64,000 bases of DNA from Nautilus pompilius. Its lineage: Eukaryota > Mollusca > Cephalopoda > Nautilida > Nautilidae. The translations under genes were made by a program, and so were the position numbers. Below are positions 1 through 11,300 of this stretch, piece by piece. Numbering within the stretch: the first letter of the stretch is position 1; every line of letters begins with the position of its first letter. Location: NCBI GenBank assembly GCA_018389105.1, contig JACATO010002127.1:2418001-2482000 (forward strand), read 5' to 3'. Below the pieces are notes generated by a model that worked only from the letters and a program-made list of their open reading frames with translations, was not told the DNA's origin and did no database searches.

Positions 1-98
1 CTTCCCAAGATTTAAGCTAAGTTTTTTAGTTAGTTAAATATAGTTGAAACATGTCATATGGAGTAATTGCCAAAATAAAATGGTTTACTGTGAGAGAA

Positions 99-133
99 AA
101 AGGGGGTATAATTTGTAAAGAATTCTGGAGTCA
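99..133 (+). repeat. 35-bp exact direct repeat, copy 1
   Basis: A 35-base stretch beginning AAAGGGGGTATAATTTGTAA and ending GGAGTCA occurs again, base for base, at 2596-2630. The flanks of the two copies do not align, so this is not simply the edge of a larger visible duplication. Origin unknown. Confidence 0.8.
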
Positions 134-2595
134 GGGCAGCTGCTAAGAAAGAGTAAAGAAAATAGAATTAAGTAATTACTCATATAAAATTTTAATTAAA
201 ATTTACAAAAATGATTCAAATTAATAATGATAAAATATGTTTAATGTTCCAGCTGACTTTAAAACTTAAAATAGTGGGGTTTTTTTGTTTTGTTATTTTG
301 TATTTGTTGATTACTTTTTTAAAATAGTTATATAGAAGTTTTATAGTCGTGCAATTGTTCTTTTTGCGGTTGTGTGCACCTGAGGGAGTGCACTAATTCT
401 AAACCCGCCAATATTGGTGCATCAATTTTATTTTAAAACTACTATTAATTATGGTTTTTGTTAAATTATTTTCACAAAAATAAAATGTTTAATATTTTGT
501 TGTGGAGCCATTTCTCTCTCCTGCAAGCTCACCAGGTACCATGACTTGTTAAACTTCAGGTGTCTGCTTTGATCAGTAGTCAACTTTTGAAGGCTCATCT
601 AATGTTCCTTTCTTTCCTTTTCATGCGGGATCGGATTTTTTATCACAGGTGGTTAGTCTGTAAGTTTTGATAGCTGCTGATGCAAGGGAGGGGAGGGGAT
701 GTGGCACTAGTGAAATAATCCTGTTGTTGTACATAGCCTTAGGACATCCCAGCTATGGTTCTACACTGCTGTAGTTTCAAGAATCTTTTAGATGCTCATT
801 TCAAGACAAAGACATTTTTATAAATTTCTATTTTTATTTAAATAGTTTTTATCTCAGTATTCCTCCTATCTGTTTTTATTCTCTTATTTTATTTTGGATC
901 CCTATGCTACTAGAAGAGTACCAGTCAATTAGTAATATTTTAATGATTATAAATTAAAAGGTGGCTTTTTTTCTTTTTAAAGGAATAAGTCCATTCACTT
1001 TTGACACTACTGTTTGTATTTATTTGATGCTAAAATATATAACAAATAATTCAGTATTCTCATTTTGATAGATTAAACCATAAACCCTCCAATTATCCTT
1101 TCACATATTTTATTTAAAAAATTTTTAGTTTTTACTAAGATACAAATAAAACTATGAGATTAAAATTTATATTATGATAATCAGAAAATGACATTCCTAC
1201 AGACTTTGCACAAATGCTTATAGTACATGTCTGAAACCTTTTTATAGTTACAAAAAGTGCAGTGGATTATCAGACTGTTTTCATTTCTCAGTTTGTTTTA
1301 TTATACAGAAAAATGGCTTTTGAAAGTCTGGACTATTTATCTGCCTTGGATATCCAATGTCGCAGAATAACTTCCTATAATTGCTGGATAACCAAAGTAG
1401 ATAATTATTAATCTTCTGCTGTCCTTTTGTGCTGGATTGACATGGTGCTATCAAAAAAGAAGGGGCTATTCACTCAGTCACCATGACATTTGCAGTTCTA
1501 TTTTGACTGTCTGCATGGTTAATGTCTAGATGGCATCCGTTGGTTACAGTAACAATTTCAACTAAAATAATAAACAAATTAGATTTTCTTTTTATTTAGA
1601 ATACAATTTTTTTTTTAAATGATTATATGTTATGTGTTTAAAATTATTATGTTTATGAGTCTTTGTCTCAGCAAGTTAAAATATTTAAATCTACTCAAGT
1701 TGTGGTCTTAATTAATGCAGATAAGCAGAGGTCATCATCTTGTGTTTCTGAGCTTGTCTGAAGTAAGAGTAGAAATATGCATCAAAATCCATATAAACGC
1801 CATAAATTATTTTGTACATTCATGGCAGAAACTTTTATCGTGTTTTTGACAAAGCCCATTTTTAAAATACAAGAAGTTTAAATTTAGTAAAATTCACTTT
1901 GATTTAATGAAGTAGGTAAACTATTGCAATGGATGTTTTTAATTAAGGTGTAAATTAATAAAAATAAATAACAGACATTATCGTGGTGGCTTTACCTCTG
2001 CTTATTTAATCTTCTACATTGCAAACAACTATTTGTTTCCCAGTCAGATCTGTACTTAATTCCTCCTCTCTTTTATTTATTTTTTTTTAATAATAAAAAA
2101 TATTAAATGACCTATTCTGACAACCATGACACACAGTCATGTGACCAGCTTTATGAAAAAAAGATGTGACTTAAAACTGTATTTTTTAGATTTTTATGAT
2201 GTAATTATTAATTTGGAAACTGTTTCTTTCCCTTGGGCAGCTTTATGAAGTCTTCCTTATGGCCACAAGATTAAATTAATTTAGTCCACTCAAAATATAG
2301 AGAAGATTTTATAAGTGGGTGGGGGGGCACTTACTGCATGGCTTCATCCCAGACCCAACTGTCTGTCTTGAATGAGATGTTACCCAAGACTGTACGAAGG
2401 TACATGCTAATAGGGAAAAGTCCCAGTCACCAAACTGTTTCTTATAGAATGACTCTACAGGGTTGGTTGGAGTAAAACCCCCTACAAAAAGAAAGGCAAG
2501 CCACAGACAGGAAGCAGTCTGTACACCTCGGATGAAAAGCAAGATTTTAACAGTGTGTACATAACTATAACTTTATTGAAAAACTCTATGCTATC

Positions 2596-2630
2596 AAAGG
2601 GGGTATAATTTGTAAAGAATTCTGGAGTCA
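2596..2630 (+). repeat. 35-bp exact direct repeat, copy 2
   Basis: Identical to 99-133 in the same orientation, about 2.5 kb away. Flanking bases diverge at once on both sides. It could be the remnant of a short element or of a local templated insertion. Confidence 0.8.
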
Positions 2631-4872
2631 TTAGGGGCTAATAGCAAGGTTTAAAATTTGCATTTTCAACTGGAGAAGGTGCATTTTATAAGAACAAAAT
2701 CATAATTTTTGCTTTTCAATTCTGTTACAAAATGTAGATACAAGACTAAATGTTTTAATGCTTCAGTGTTCTTCTAGAGGAATTCTCATTCAATATTTCT
2801 CTCTCTACTTTTGTTTTCGTTTTTGTCTAATTTTTTCTAATTGTTTTTTCAGTGAATTCCTCTGTCAAATATAATTAAACAAAAACTAGATGTTCCAATT
2901 AGCATAATTCCTACAACAACATGCCTCTGCCTCTATTTTTCTATCCTGTTAAAGGTGTTAAAACAGTATAGACTGGTTGTGTGTGACAATAAAGTGACGC
3001 CTCTATGGCCTGCCAGGTGAAGCGCAACAGATGGTTTGATAATGCAGAAGCCGTGTTTTTTCTTTTCCTAAGGAAGTGTTTGTTTGTAGACTCTGTGATG
3101 ACAAGTTGGTTGGTAGGTTTGGAGGAAATTCTTGACACTTTCTGACCTTTGAACCTTGTAAATACAAGGTTCTACTTAATTCCACATTTCTGTTTCACCA
3201 GGTCAGTATTTCCACAAAGAGAAGAATAATACTATTATGAAAGATAACTGAAGTCCATCAAACTTTGTGTCCTGGAAGGTCAAGCAGTTTTTTTTTTGGT
3301 AGCCCCATTATGCTGAAAAATATTAAATCATTTTAAAATTTAAAAAAAAATTTTTATTATAAACATTCTTATTACTACTAGGCAATTAAGCAACAACTAA
3401 TTATCCCAAGGTATTTTTAAAAAGATATTCTTAAGCATATTGTAAATTAAATTAAATAAAAATAATGGTTATATTGAATAATTTGATCAGATTTATATAC
3501 TTATATTAATAATAATAATTTTTTTAAGGTAGCAGTCATAATTTTGAATAAGAACACTGAATTTTGTTGTTTTCTTTGTTTAATTACAAGGTTCTATAAC
3601 CAAAAAATAAATCTTTTCTCTTTTTCTTTATCATCTTAAAACTTAAATGGATATAATAATAAAAAAAACAATGACTTAGACAATAGAGATAAGAACAAAG
3701 TTGTTGTTGGCATGTTATTTTCTGAAAGTAGAGGTTTGGTTTTGGCATTTATCCTTTATAAGCAGTAAGTTAGCTAATAATAAAGCTGCTGTTGTGGGAC
3801 TTTGCCATCATCAGGATTTGGTTCAGAGATGGGCTGTTTGCGAGTGTACTGATGTTAATTTTGCAAAGGCATTTTATTTGCTTAGAATTATTTATTATTA
3901 TTATCCTACAAGTGGCTTCAGCTGTTCTTGAATCCATGACTTGTTGGTTGCTAAGCCTTTGATGTATGATTTGGGCGATGTTTTAGCTCTTTATAGCACT
4001 GATGGTAAATAAATGCTTGAAGTAACTTCTCTACAACGTAGAGAATCCTGAGAAATCTTTATTTTCATTTTTTAGTTTTCTCTAATTCCGCATGTATTTA
4101 ACTTATTTTAATACTACATTTGTTTCTACTTATATTTCAATAATGCTTTCTTTTGCATTTTCTCTTCTTTTTTGTTATATTTTGAATTATATTTTTTATT
4201 TGAAATTTTTGCTTCATTTTCTGTTAAAAAAAGTATTTTTTTTTTAGAAAATATATAAATGGGTTTGGGGCTATCATTAAAGCTGATCTGGAAAGTACTT
4301 AAAATTTATTTAAAAGAAAGAGTTGATGATTAGCTTGCTGATATTTGTTTTTCATCTTAGTTCAGTCTGGATTTTATCATTTTCTGTGGAACATCAGATT
4401 ATATCAGTTCAGCAATTATATCAATGTAATCAGTAGTGCTTGTAAAGATTCACTTTAAATATATGGAAAAATTTAAGAATACCTTTACAATTATTATATT
4501 TTATTTTTTAAAAATTATTTTAATTCTTTAGCTTTATAGTCTTTTATTTACTTTCATTTGGTTATCTGTCAAATTGTTTTAGATATTACCTTGATTTGAT
4601 CACATTCTCTTGGCATCATTACTTAATTTGACAAAATGCTGTCATATGCAGTTCAGCATTTAAAATTTTAAGCTTACTCTTGTGAGCTTATTTTAATAAT
4701 TCTGAAACTCACTATTAAACGTACCTGCTTGCTTCTACTTTTAATGTTTCTCTCAACACAAAAGAAAAGAGCAAAAATAAGAGAATAAACAGATTTTTTG
4801 TTCTTTTAATGGTTGTGTAGTTCATAAGCGTGGTGTTTCAAAGGGATAACCAGAAATATGTATATAATGTAT

Positions 4873-4934
4873 ATGTGTGTGTGTGTGTCTCTCTCTCAGA
4901 CCCAATTATCTTTCATTCTTACACACACACACAC
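4873..4934. repeat. Compound microsatellite (TG, TC, then AC tracts)
   Basis: A TG run (4873-4888) passes into a TC run (to about 4897), and an AC run follows at 4921-4934. TG and AC are complementary, so a transcript could fold locally. Simple sequence only. Confidence 0.85.
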
Positions 4935-5110
4935 TCATGCACGATGTGACTTAGTCATCACAGACAACAGAAAATGTGGCCAGGTCTTCAAAGACGATGA
5001 TGTAGATAGTGTCACCAACATTTTTCATTACCTAACAAAAGTCTTTACTAGAACTCTTCATTTGGAAGGAAACTTAAATGGCCAGCTGGAGAACATATAT
5101 ATACTAAAGT

Positions 5111-5179
5111 TGTTCAGATGAAACCCAGCTGAAATAGCATCACCACCATAATAGTATCTGGCTGGGTTTCTTTTGAACA
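5111..5179. repeat. Palindromic mini-element, copy B
   Basis: A 69-bp unit whose ends are inverted repeats: TGTTCAGATGAAACCCAGC on the left matches the reverse complement of the right end (GCTGGGTTTCTTTTGAACA) at 17 of 19 positions. The core contains GAAATAGCA and CCATAATAGTATC, shared with the copies at 6334 and 47345. It would form a hairpin in DNA or RNA. No transposase and no clear target duplication are seen. Confidence 0.7.
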
Positions 5180-6333
5180 TAAATGGTAGATATAAAAAAT
5201 TAAGTTATAACGTTATTATCAGATAGAGACTTCACATTTTGTACAGGGGCTCTGTATTAAAAACAACAATAAACAACTGGCATATTTCTAAAATCATTTA
5301 AATTCCCAGCTTCATCAATTTTGCAAAGTGAAGCATTTTATCTAAAAACATTATGGCTTAGAATCCACTTTGTAACAGTTAGTCAACTTTGTGGCTTGCT
5401 CATCTTTAAATAGTGACCCTAAGTTAGCTTAAGAACTGATAAATTCTTCTAAAAATCTGTCAAGTCAAGACTAAACACCAATACACCAAACTAGGTAATC
5501 ATAATTGTCTTAGATATTCTTCAGAATTATAATTACTCATATCTTTGATCATTCAAGTGAAATGCTTTGTCTTAAATTTTAAAAAATTCAGGAAATCATT
5601 TAAGTCGTGAGCCAGACTTGCTCACTCTTATTTTACTTGATTCTAACAAAACTGGTAACTTCAGAACTGAGCTAAAGTCAAAGTTTATTCCATTTATTGA
5701 ATGATTCATCAGAATTATTACTTCTGCTTTGCTAATGTGGGATATTTACTGCTGCTTCAATTTCCTGGTTCTCATTGTGCAGCCTGTATAAATATTAATT
5801 ATTGACGTACCTGTTTCTCTGCCATAGACACTTTTCACTTCCCAAATATTCTTTTTTGATCACCATCAAAGACTGACAATATTTTATTATGGGTACTGTT
5901 AATGGTTGACAAGAATGCACTGACTCTGCTCTTTATTTGGTTAATTTAATTTGTTTTACCACTATTTGCAATCCAAGTTATCTTTGACATGTTTGCGTTT
6001 TTCTAAATGTACATTCATTAGCCTAATGAAATGATTCTATCATTCAGATAAAGAACAACAACTGATTAATTATCCATGTTACTTAAATGATTTTTGTAAA
6101 ATATCAACCTCTGATCAGTTATGTTTCTGTAGACGACTCCTTTATAGTCTTTGCATCATTTTGAAATATTTGTTAATTTATAAACTTATACATTTTTAAT
6201 AATTATTTTAACAATTTTCATATTTCATTTTATATAGAACTGTCCTATAATTTAACATTATAGGTTTTCCACAAGTACATTTATTGTGTAATATATGTTC
6301 ATTAACTTTTCAAAAAGTCAATTTTAGTACCAG

Positions 6334-6401
6334 GGACATTCAAATGAAACCAGATGAAATAGCACCATAATGGTATCCAGCAAGGTTTTAGTTGAATGTC
6401 C
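6334..6401. repeat. Palindromic mini-element, copy A
   Basis: A 68-bp unit with terminal inverted repeats GGACATTCAAATGAAACC and GGTTTTAGTTGAATGTCC, pairing at 16 of 18 positions. The core reads GAAATAGCACCATAATGG. The same core and ends recur at 5111-5179 (same orientation) and at 47345-47420 (opposite orientation). This looks like a very short foldback MITE or hairpin repeat family. The unit codes for nothing. Confidence 0.75.
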
Positions 6402-6689
6402 ATAGCATCTAGTAGGAACACCTTTTGTATTATGCAGACCTGTAGGGGTGGAATCTCAGATTATCATTAATGACCTGGTATCTTAAGTTTTCTCATTCAA
6501 TTGTTGCTCTGAGGTTGTTCATTTTTATATACTTGGTCTATGAAGATGCTTCCTTAGCTGCTCATTAGAATTCAAATCCAAATTCTGGTTCAGAAAAGTA
6601 AATTTAATTCATTGAGCATTTTCTAGGCTGCAATGGTTTTGGATATATGGCATGTTGCACCACCATCTTTTTATAGATATGGTTATAGT

Positions 6690-6911
6690 TGAGAATCAAT
6701 CCCTTGATCAGATACAGACAGGATAGTAATATAAAGGATGGATATGCAAGCAGCCTTGTAGTCTATCTGATACTTGCTTCAAATCTGCCATGTTGAACAG
6801 TTGGTTACAAAATGCACTCAGGTATAAAGAAGCTTCATCAGCCTTTTCTCTAATCCTGTATGTATCGTGTCCAGGTGAAAGTTTTACATCATGAAGACAA
6901 GTTACCATTAT
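6690..6911 (-). other. Coding-like minus-strand stretch, unidentified
   Basis: The minus strand reads open for 66 codons and has a protein-like, non-simple composition, with segments such as LSPGHDTYRIREKADEASL and FNMADLKQVSDRL. I do not recognise the family. The stretch sits in a slightly GC-richer block (about 6400-7190) with no splice context agreeing with the semaphorin, so a decayed mobile element or pseudogene is more likely than a host exon. It may also be chance. Confidence 0.25.
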
Positions 6912-7288
6912 ATAAGGGAGCCTACCAATGTAGTGAGATGATGGCTTTTATGCACATTTTTTTAGCAATGGTTTTCTTTAAGTAACTCGTCCTTTATACC
7001 AAAGTCTGTGCAGGAACCATCACATAGCGCTCTACTGACTTAGTGATTGCTGAAGGGTTTGTTGATGGCCTGTTGCCTGCCAAAGTTACAGTTAACTATT
7101 TTGTGCTCACATTGACAGTGGCAAGACATCTGGCTCTCTTAGGTGAATTATTTGATGCACTGAAGGCAAAGTAAAAATTAGGCAAACCTAAACTTTTTCA
7201 TACTTAACAAAATTTCATTATCAATTTCAGATGTTAGCAAAATAAAATGTAATTGTTAAAAAAGATATTTATTTATATGTGAAAAATC

Positions 7289-7289
<1 letters not shown>

Positions 7290-7323
<34 letters not shown>
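7290..7323 (+). repeat. (GT)n microsatellite
   Basis: About 16 uninterrupted GT dinucleotides. Likely polymorphic; no function indicated. Confidence 0.95.
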
Positions 7324-7324
<1 letters not shown>

Positions 7325-7538
7325 TATTGGCATCTTTGTTAATCTTTTTTTTCCTTGACAGTTTTTGCAAGGAAATTTTGCTTCATCTGTTTACTTTGGC
7401 ATGGAGGTTTTAACCATAATTTTTACAATATGTGTGCTGAAATTTATTTGCTTTGAATTTGGCCAAACCTTGCAGCTTCTAGAACTCATTTTATAGATTC
7501 CTTAAATCTTTTTAGGTCTGGAATATATTTTGAGAGTA

Positions 7539-8322
7539 CAGTAAACCCCCGTCATATCGTGGTCCCGCTATTTTGCGGTTTTTTCTGTAAGACCTATTAA
7601 TTTTCATATCGCTTATGTTTTCACAATTTCACAGCATTCCGTAGCATTGTTTATGAGTTTAAATCTCCGCTGATTGGCTGTTCTGTTTTAGAAGCATCTC
7701 GCAGGGAGAGAATGTTCACCTTGCTGTTTTATTGATAACCCCAAGGATGCCACCCAAACGCCCATCATCTAAGGCTTCTGGTGAGCCAAAGAAGAGGAGG
7801 AAGGACAGAGTTACGCTGCCATAGCCCGCCATTACGGTATGAATGAGTCAACGGTTCGCTACATCAATAAAGATGAGAAGAATATCAGGGCAACCGCTTC
7901 GCTGTGCATCAATGAAGGTGCAAAACGAGTTGTTTCTATCCGCAATAAAAACATCGTCAGGATGGAAACTGCCTTGGCTTTTTGGATCCAAGATTGCCGA
8001 AAGAAAAACATCACTTTGGATGGTAACACCATCAGGACCAAGGCAAAGAAGCTGTACGACACTTTTGCTGATCAAAGAGGTTCTGAAGAAGATTTTTGTG
8101 CTTTCCATTGCTCTTGCTTTCTCTCAATATCTTTTATGTGTTTAAATGTGTTTCTATTGTTTTAAAAGTGTGTTTAAAGACTTTAAAATGCATTAAAAAG
8201 TACCGTAAAAGTTATAAAAGCATGCCTAGGATGTATTTAAATAGGGTATTTCTATTTTGCGGATTTTCACTTATCGCGGGTGGGTCTGGAACGTAACCCC
8301 CGCGATGGAGGAGAGACTACTG
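7539..8322 (+). mobile_element. Tigger-like (pogo superfamily) DNA transposon, internally deleted
   Basis: A 784-bp element flanked by TA duplications (7537-7538 and 8323-8324), as expected for Tc1/mariner/pogo insertions. The left end starts CAGTAAACCCCCGTCATATC. The right end, read in reverse complement, starts CAGTAGTCTCTCCTCCATCG. Both ends carry the pattern with TATCG/ATCG and GCGG/GCAAAATAG blocks typical of Tigger ends. Inside is only the N-terminal DNA-binding half of a transposase; the DDE catalytic half is missing. It is therefore a non-autonomous deletion derivative inserted in probable intronic DNA. Confidence 0.85.
7747..8115 (+). pseudogene. Tigger transposase N-terminal fragment (CENP-B/HTH region)
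   Basis: An ATG at 7747 opens MPPKRPSSKASGEPKKRRKD, a basic leader like that of Tigger transposases. A few codons later the frame is broken. The following text reads AIARHYGMNESTVRYINKDE in another frame, which is a helix-turn-helix (psq/CENP-B N-type) segment. NIRATASLCINEGAKRVV and ALAFWIQDCRKKNITLDG, characteristic of the second (Tc5/CENP-B) DNA-binding domain, come next. About 15-20 codons appear to be missing between the leader and the HTH, which explains the frame change. No catalytic DDE domain follows. Functionally dead; the family call is from remembered motifs. Confidence 0.8.
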
Positions 8323-11300
8323 TACCTCATTTTAAAAGTCCCAACAAGAAAAGATCTAATTATCTCTCCATGCAGTTTTTGCAATAAAGGGAATCTTCCA
8401 AATCTCAAGAGATTGAACTCAGCTATCTTTCATCAAACATTAGTAAACAAATCTTCAAAATTGTTGTCTGGTTTACGATCAAGACCCATTTCTATTAGCA
8501 TTGATTCTAACAGCCTGTTTTAACTCTAAACAAAGGAATAATGGTATTTTTCATTATTCATGTCTATTAATTCTTACTCCTTTATATTTTGTTTCCATTT
8601 TAAAATTTTTCCTCACTCAATTTATTTCTCTTCTTTTCTAGTTAAATTTTTCTTCTTCTAACTAAGTCTCATCACTATTACCCAATTTCCCAAATCAAAA
8701 CTACCCTAATCTTTCTCTCCTCTTTCTTATTACGTCCATCTTTTGGAAAAGAAAAGCATGACAATTTATAATTTACCAATATATCATTCAGATTCTGGGC
8801 CAAGCTTCATGATTTATTATACAAAATTTCTCTTTAATTCAGCTCCAACCTACTAAAATACTTGCATAATTTTGAATAATGTAAAAAAATTGATACTTTT
8901 AAATAATTATTCAGAAATAAGAAAATAACAAAATCTATTGTGAAAAAATAAAATACTACCCAGCTTCACACACATTTCAGAAACTCACTGCACTTGTTTT
9001 CTTGATGTGTTCCAAGATGCTCAACTGTTACCTAAAATTGACAACCAAATTTCACTTGATAGGTTTTTAGTCTCCATTGTGTATTATAAGTCTATGCCAA
9101 CATCATCTTTACTAATTTTTTTAGTTAGTTATCGAGCTGCAAGAAATAATTTGATTACTGTTTTTTTAAATGCAGTTTTTCAAGTGCATGACAAACACTT
9201 ATGCTTGGACAGTGAATCTGTCTACACAATTTCAGAAGTATGCTGCTGATGGCAAGTAAGAAGGAATGTCTAATGTTTAGAAGGGAAAATGTCTGAAGCA
9301 TCACATTTTTTCAGCTTTTTGATTAAAATCAACAACAAAAGGCAGATAATGGTAATCATCAAAATAATTACTCAGCTAAAAGCCATAAAAGCAATTTTAT
9401 TATGTTTGTCTTTACCAATTAATCATTAAGACCTTAGTTTGTTAATAAGAAATTAAATAATTTCATCTTTTAAATATAGAAAAAATAAAACATTTTCTTG
9501 CTAAATTTGCAAAGGAATTATCCTTTTTCTCTCTCCATGAGTAGAACGTTAATTACTTCCAACACGCTGTCATTAATCTCTTTTATATAATTATAGCAGA
9601 AACAGTAATAGCTGATGTAAAAATTAAAACAAGAGTTCTTTGCTTCCCTATTTGTGCAGCTTTTTATGAGTTGAAATATTGTAATTTGTTAAATCTTAGA
9701 AACACTAACTGAAACATGTTTGATTTATTTGAGAAAGATCAATAGACTTTACTATTATATTTTAATCACACGTCAGTAGACTCTTTTTTTTTTCTAATGC
9801 AGTTAACAAAAATGAGCCAGCTTGATTAATTCTTAGGCTAGTTGTACATTTTATTTTTATACTTAGTTTGACAAATTAAAATGAAACTTAGGTTAAAAAT
9901 CAGTTTGCTTTTAATAACACTACAATCATTCAAATGAAACTTCTTTTTTTTTTCTGATTCCATGTCAGCCATGTTTCCTTTGAATAATTCCCCTTAACAC
10001 TACAAAATATGGTTTTATGACTTGTTACTTTTTAGATATTGGTAAATTTTAAACTGTAAATATATACATATTTTTAATTTAACAGATATTAATTAAAAAT
10101 TAAATTAAATCTCTGTTTACTGGCAAGATTTATTTAAAAGAAATAGTTAGGATAGCTGTTGATGTCTTAAGCTGTATGTTATTGTACTCTTAGCCAGATT
10201 ATCATTCACTGACCAGTTTCCTGGATAGACAATTGACAAGGTACATGGGAGTTTTATTTTGCCAATTGTTCAATCAGCCATGTGAAATTAAATACCTGAC
10301 ACACAAACAAATAAAAAAAAAAATGAAAGAAGGAAAAAAACACTACATTAAATTCAGCAAAAAAATAGTAATTTTGTCAGGTTTAAGTTATAACTAGATA
10401 TAAATATTTAGAGAGCTGAGAAGATTTTATAAAACATATGTATCTATAACCCTTTTTTTCCTAATGTGCAAATGAAGTTTAATGTTAATGGAATTTACAC
10501 TTCCTACCCCAAATACCCAAATTAGAAAAGCACACTCTCACACTCTATTTTATCACTATACTGCAACTGTTGGCATTAACCATCATTTTAAGGTAGACAA
10601 TTCTGGTAAAGGAGTGTAGTGCTGTAATTGTCTGCTAAGAATGGTTGGAATCTTGCACCACAAAGTGCCTGCCAGTTCTCACAAATTGAAATATATTTGT
10701 ATGTATAGGTCAGCTATAATATTATGTAAGTCACCAACTTTTTAAACAAATAGTTTACAGTGAACTTTTCACTAATTTAAAAATGTTAGAACAAATGCAT
10801 TTCCTGTAACTTCACAATCTGCTGGAAACATCTTGTTTTCTTGAACTTTGTTTCCATGCAGATATGATTTATTTGGAACAAAATGAATAGCCATATTAGA
10901 CTTCAAAGTTACAGTATAATTAATGATGATTTTTTGTCTCAATGTTTATTGATATTCATGTCTAGTTTCTTAGAAATAAATTTTGATAGGTAAGTCAAAT
11001 GTTATTAGTATGCTTTAGACAATATTCTCATAATTTGTATGCAATTCTTGTTTTATGATATATTTATAACACAATTTTTTAATTATGAATTTTGTTGATT
11101 TTTAATATTAAAAAAATTTAGAGAAAAAAGAAATGAAGGGTAAATATTAATAATAGTAGAACATTGTAAATACTTATGGATAAATGGAACATAAAAATTC
11201 AAAATAATATATTATTATTAATTATTATGATTATATTTTAAGAATTAACGTTAAGTTACAGATAAATAGTGGTTTGGTTCAGGTATTTTCCATTACCTCA

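Noticed and set aside
4858-5121. 87-codon open frame on the + strand
   Set aside because: It runs through the TG/TC/CA microsatellite and into the palindromic mini-element; no conserved motif.
7848-8108. Minus-strand open frames inside the Tigger element
   Set aside because: They mirror the + strand transposase fragment, which has the recognised motifs.
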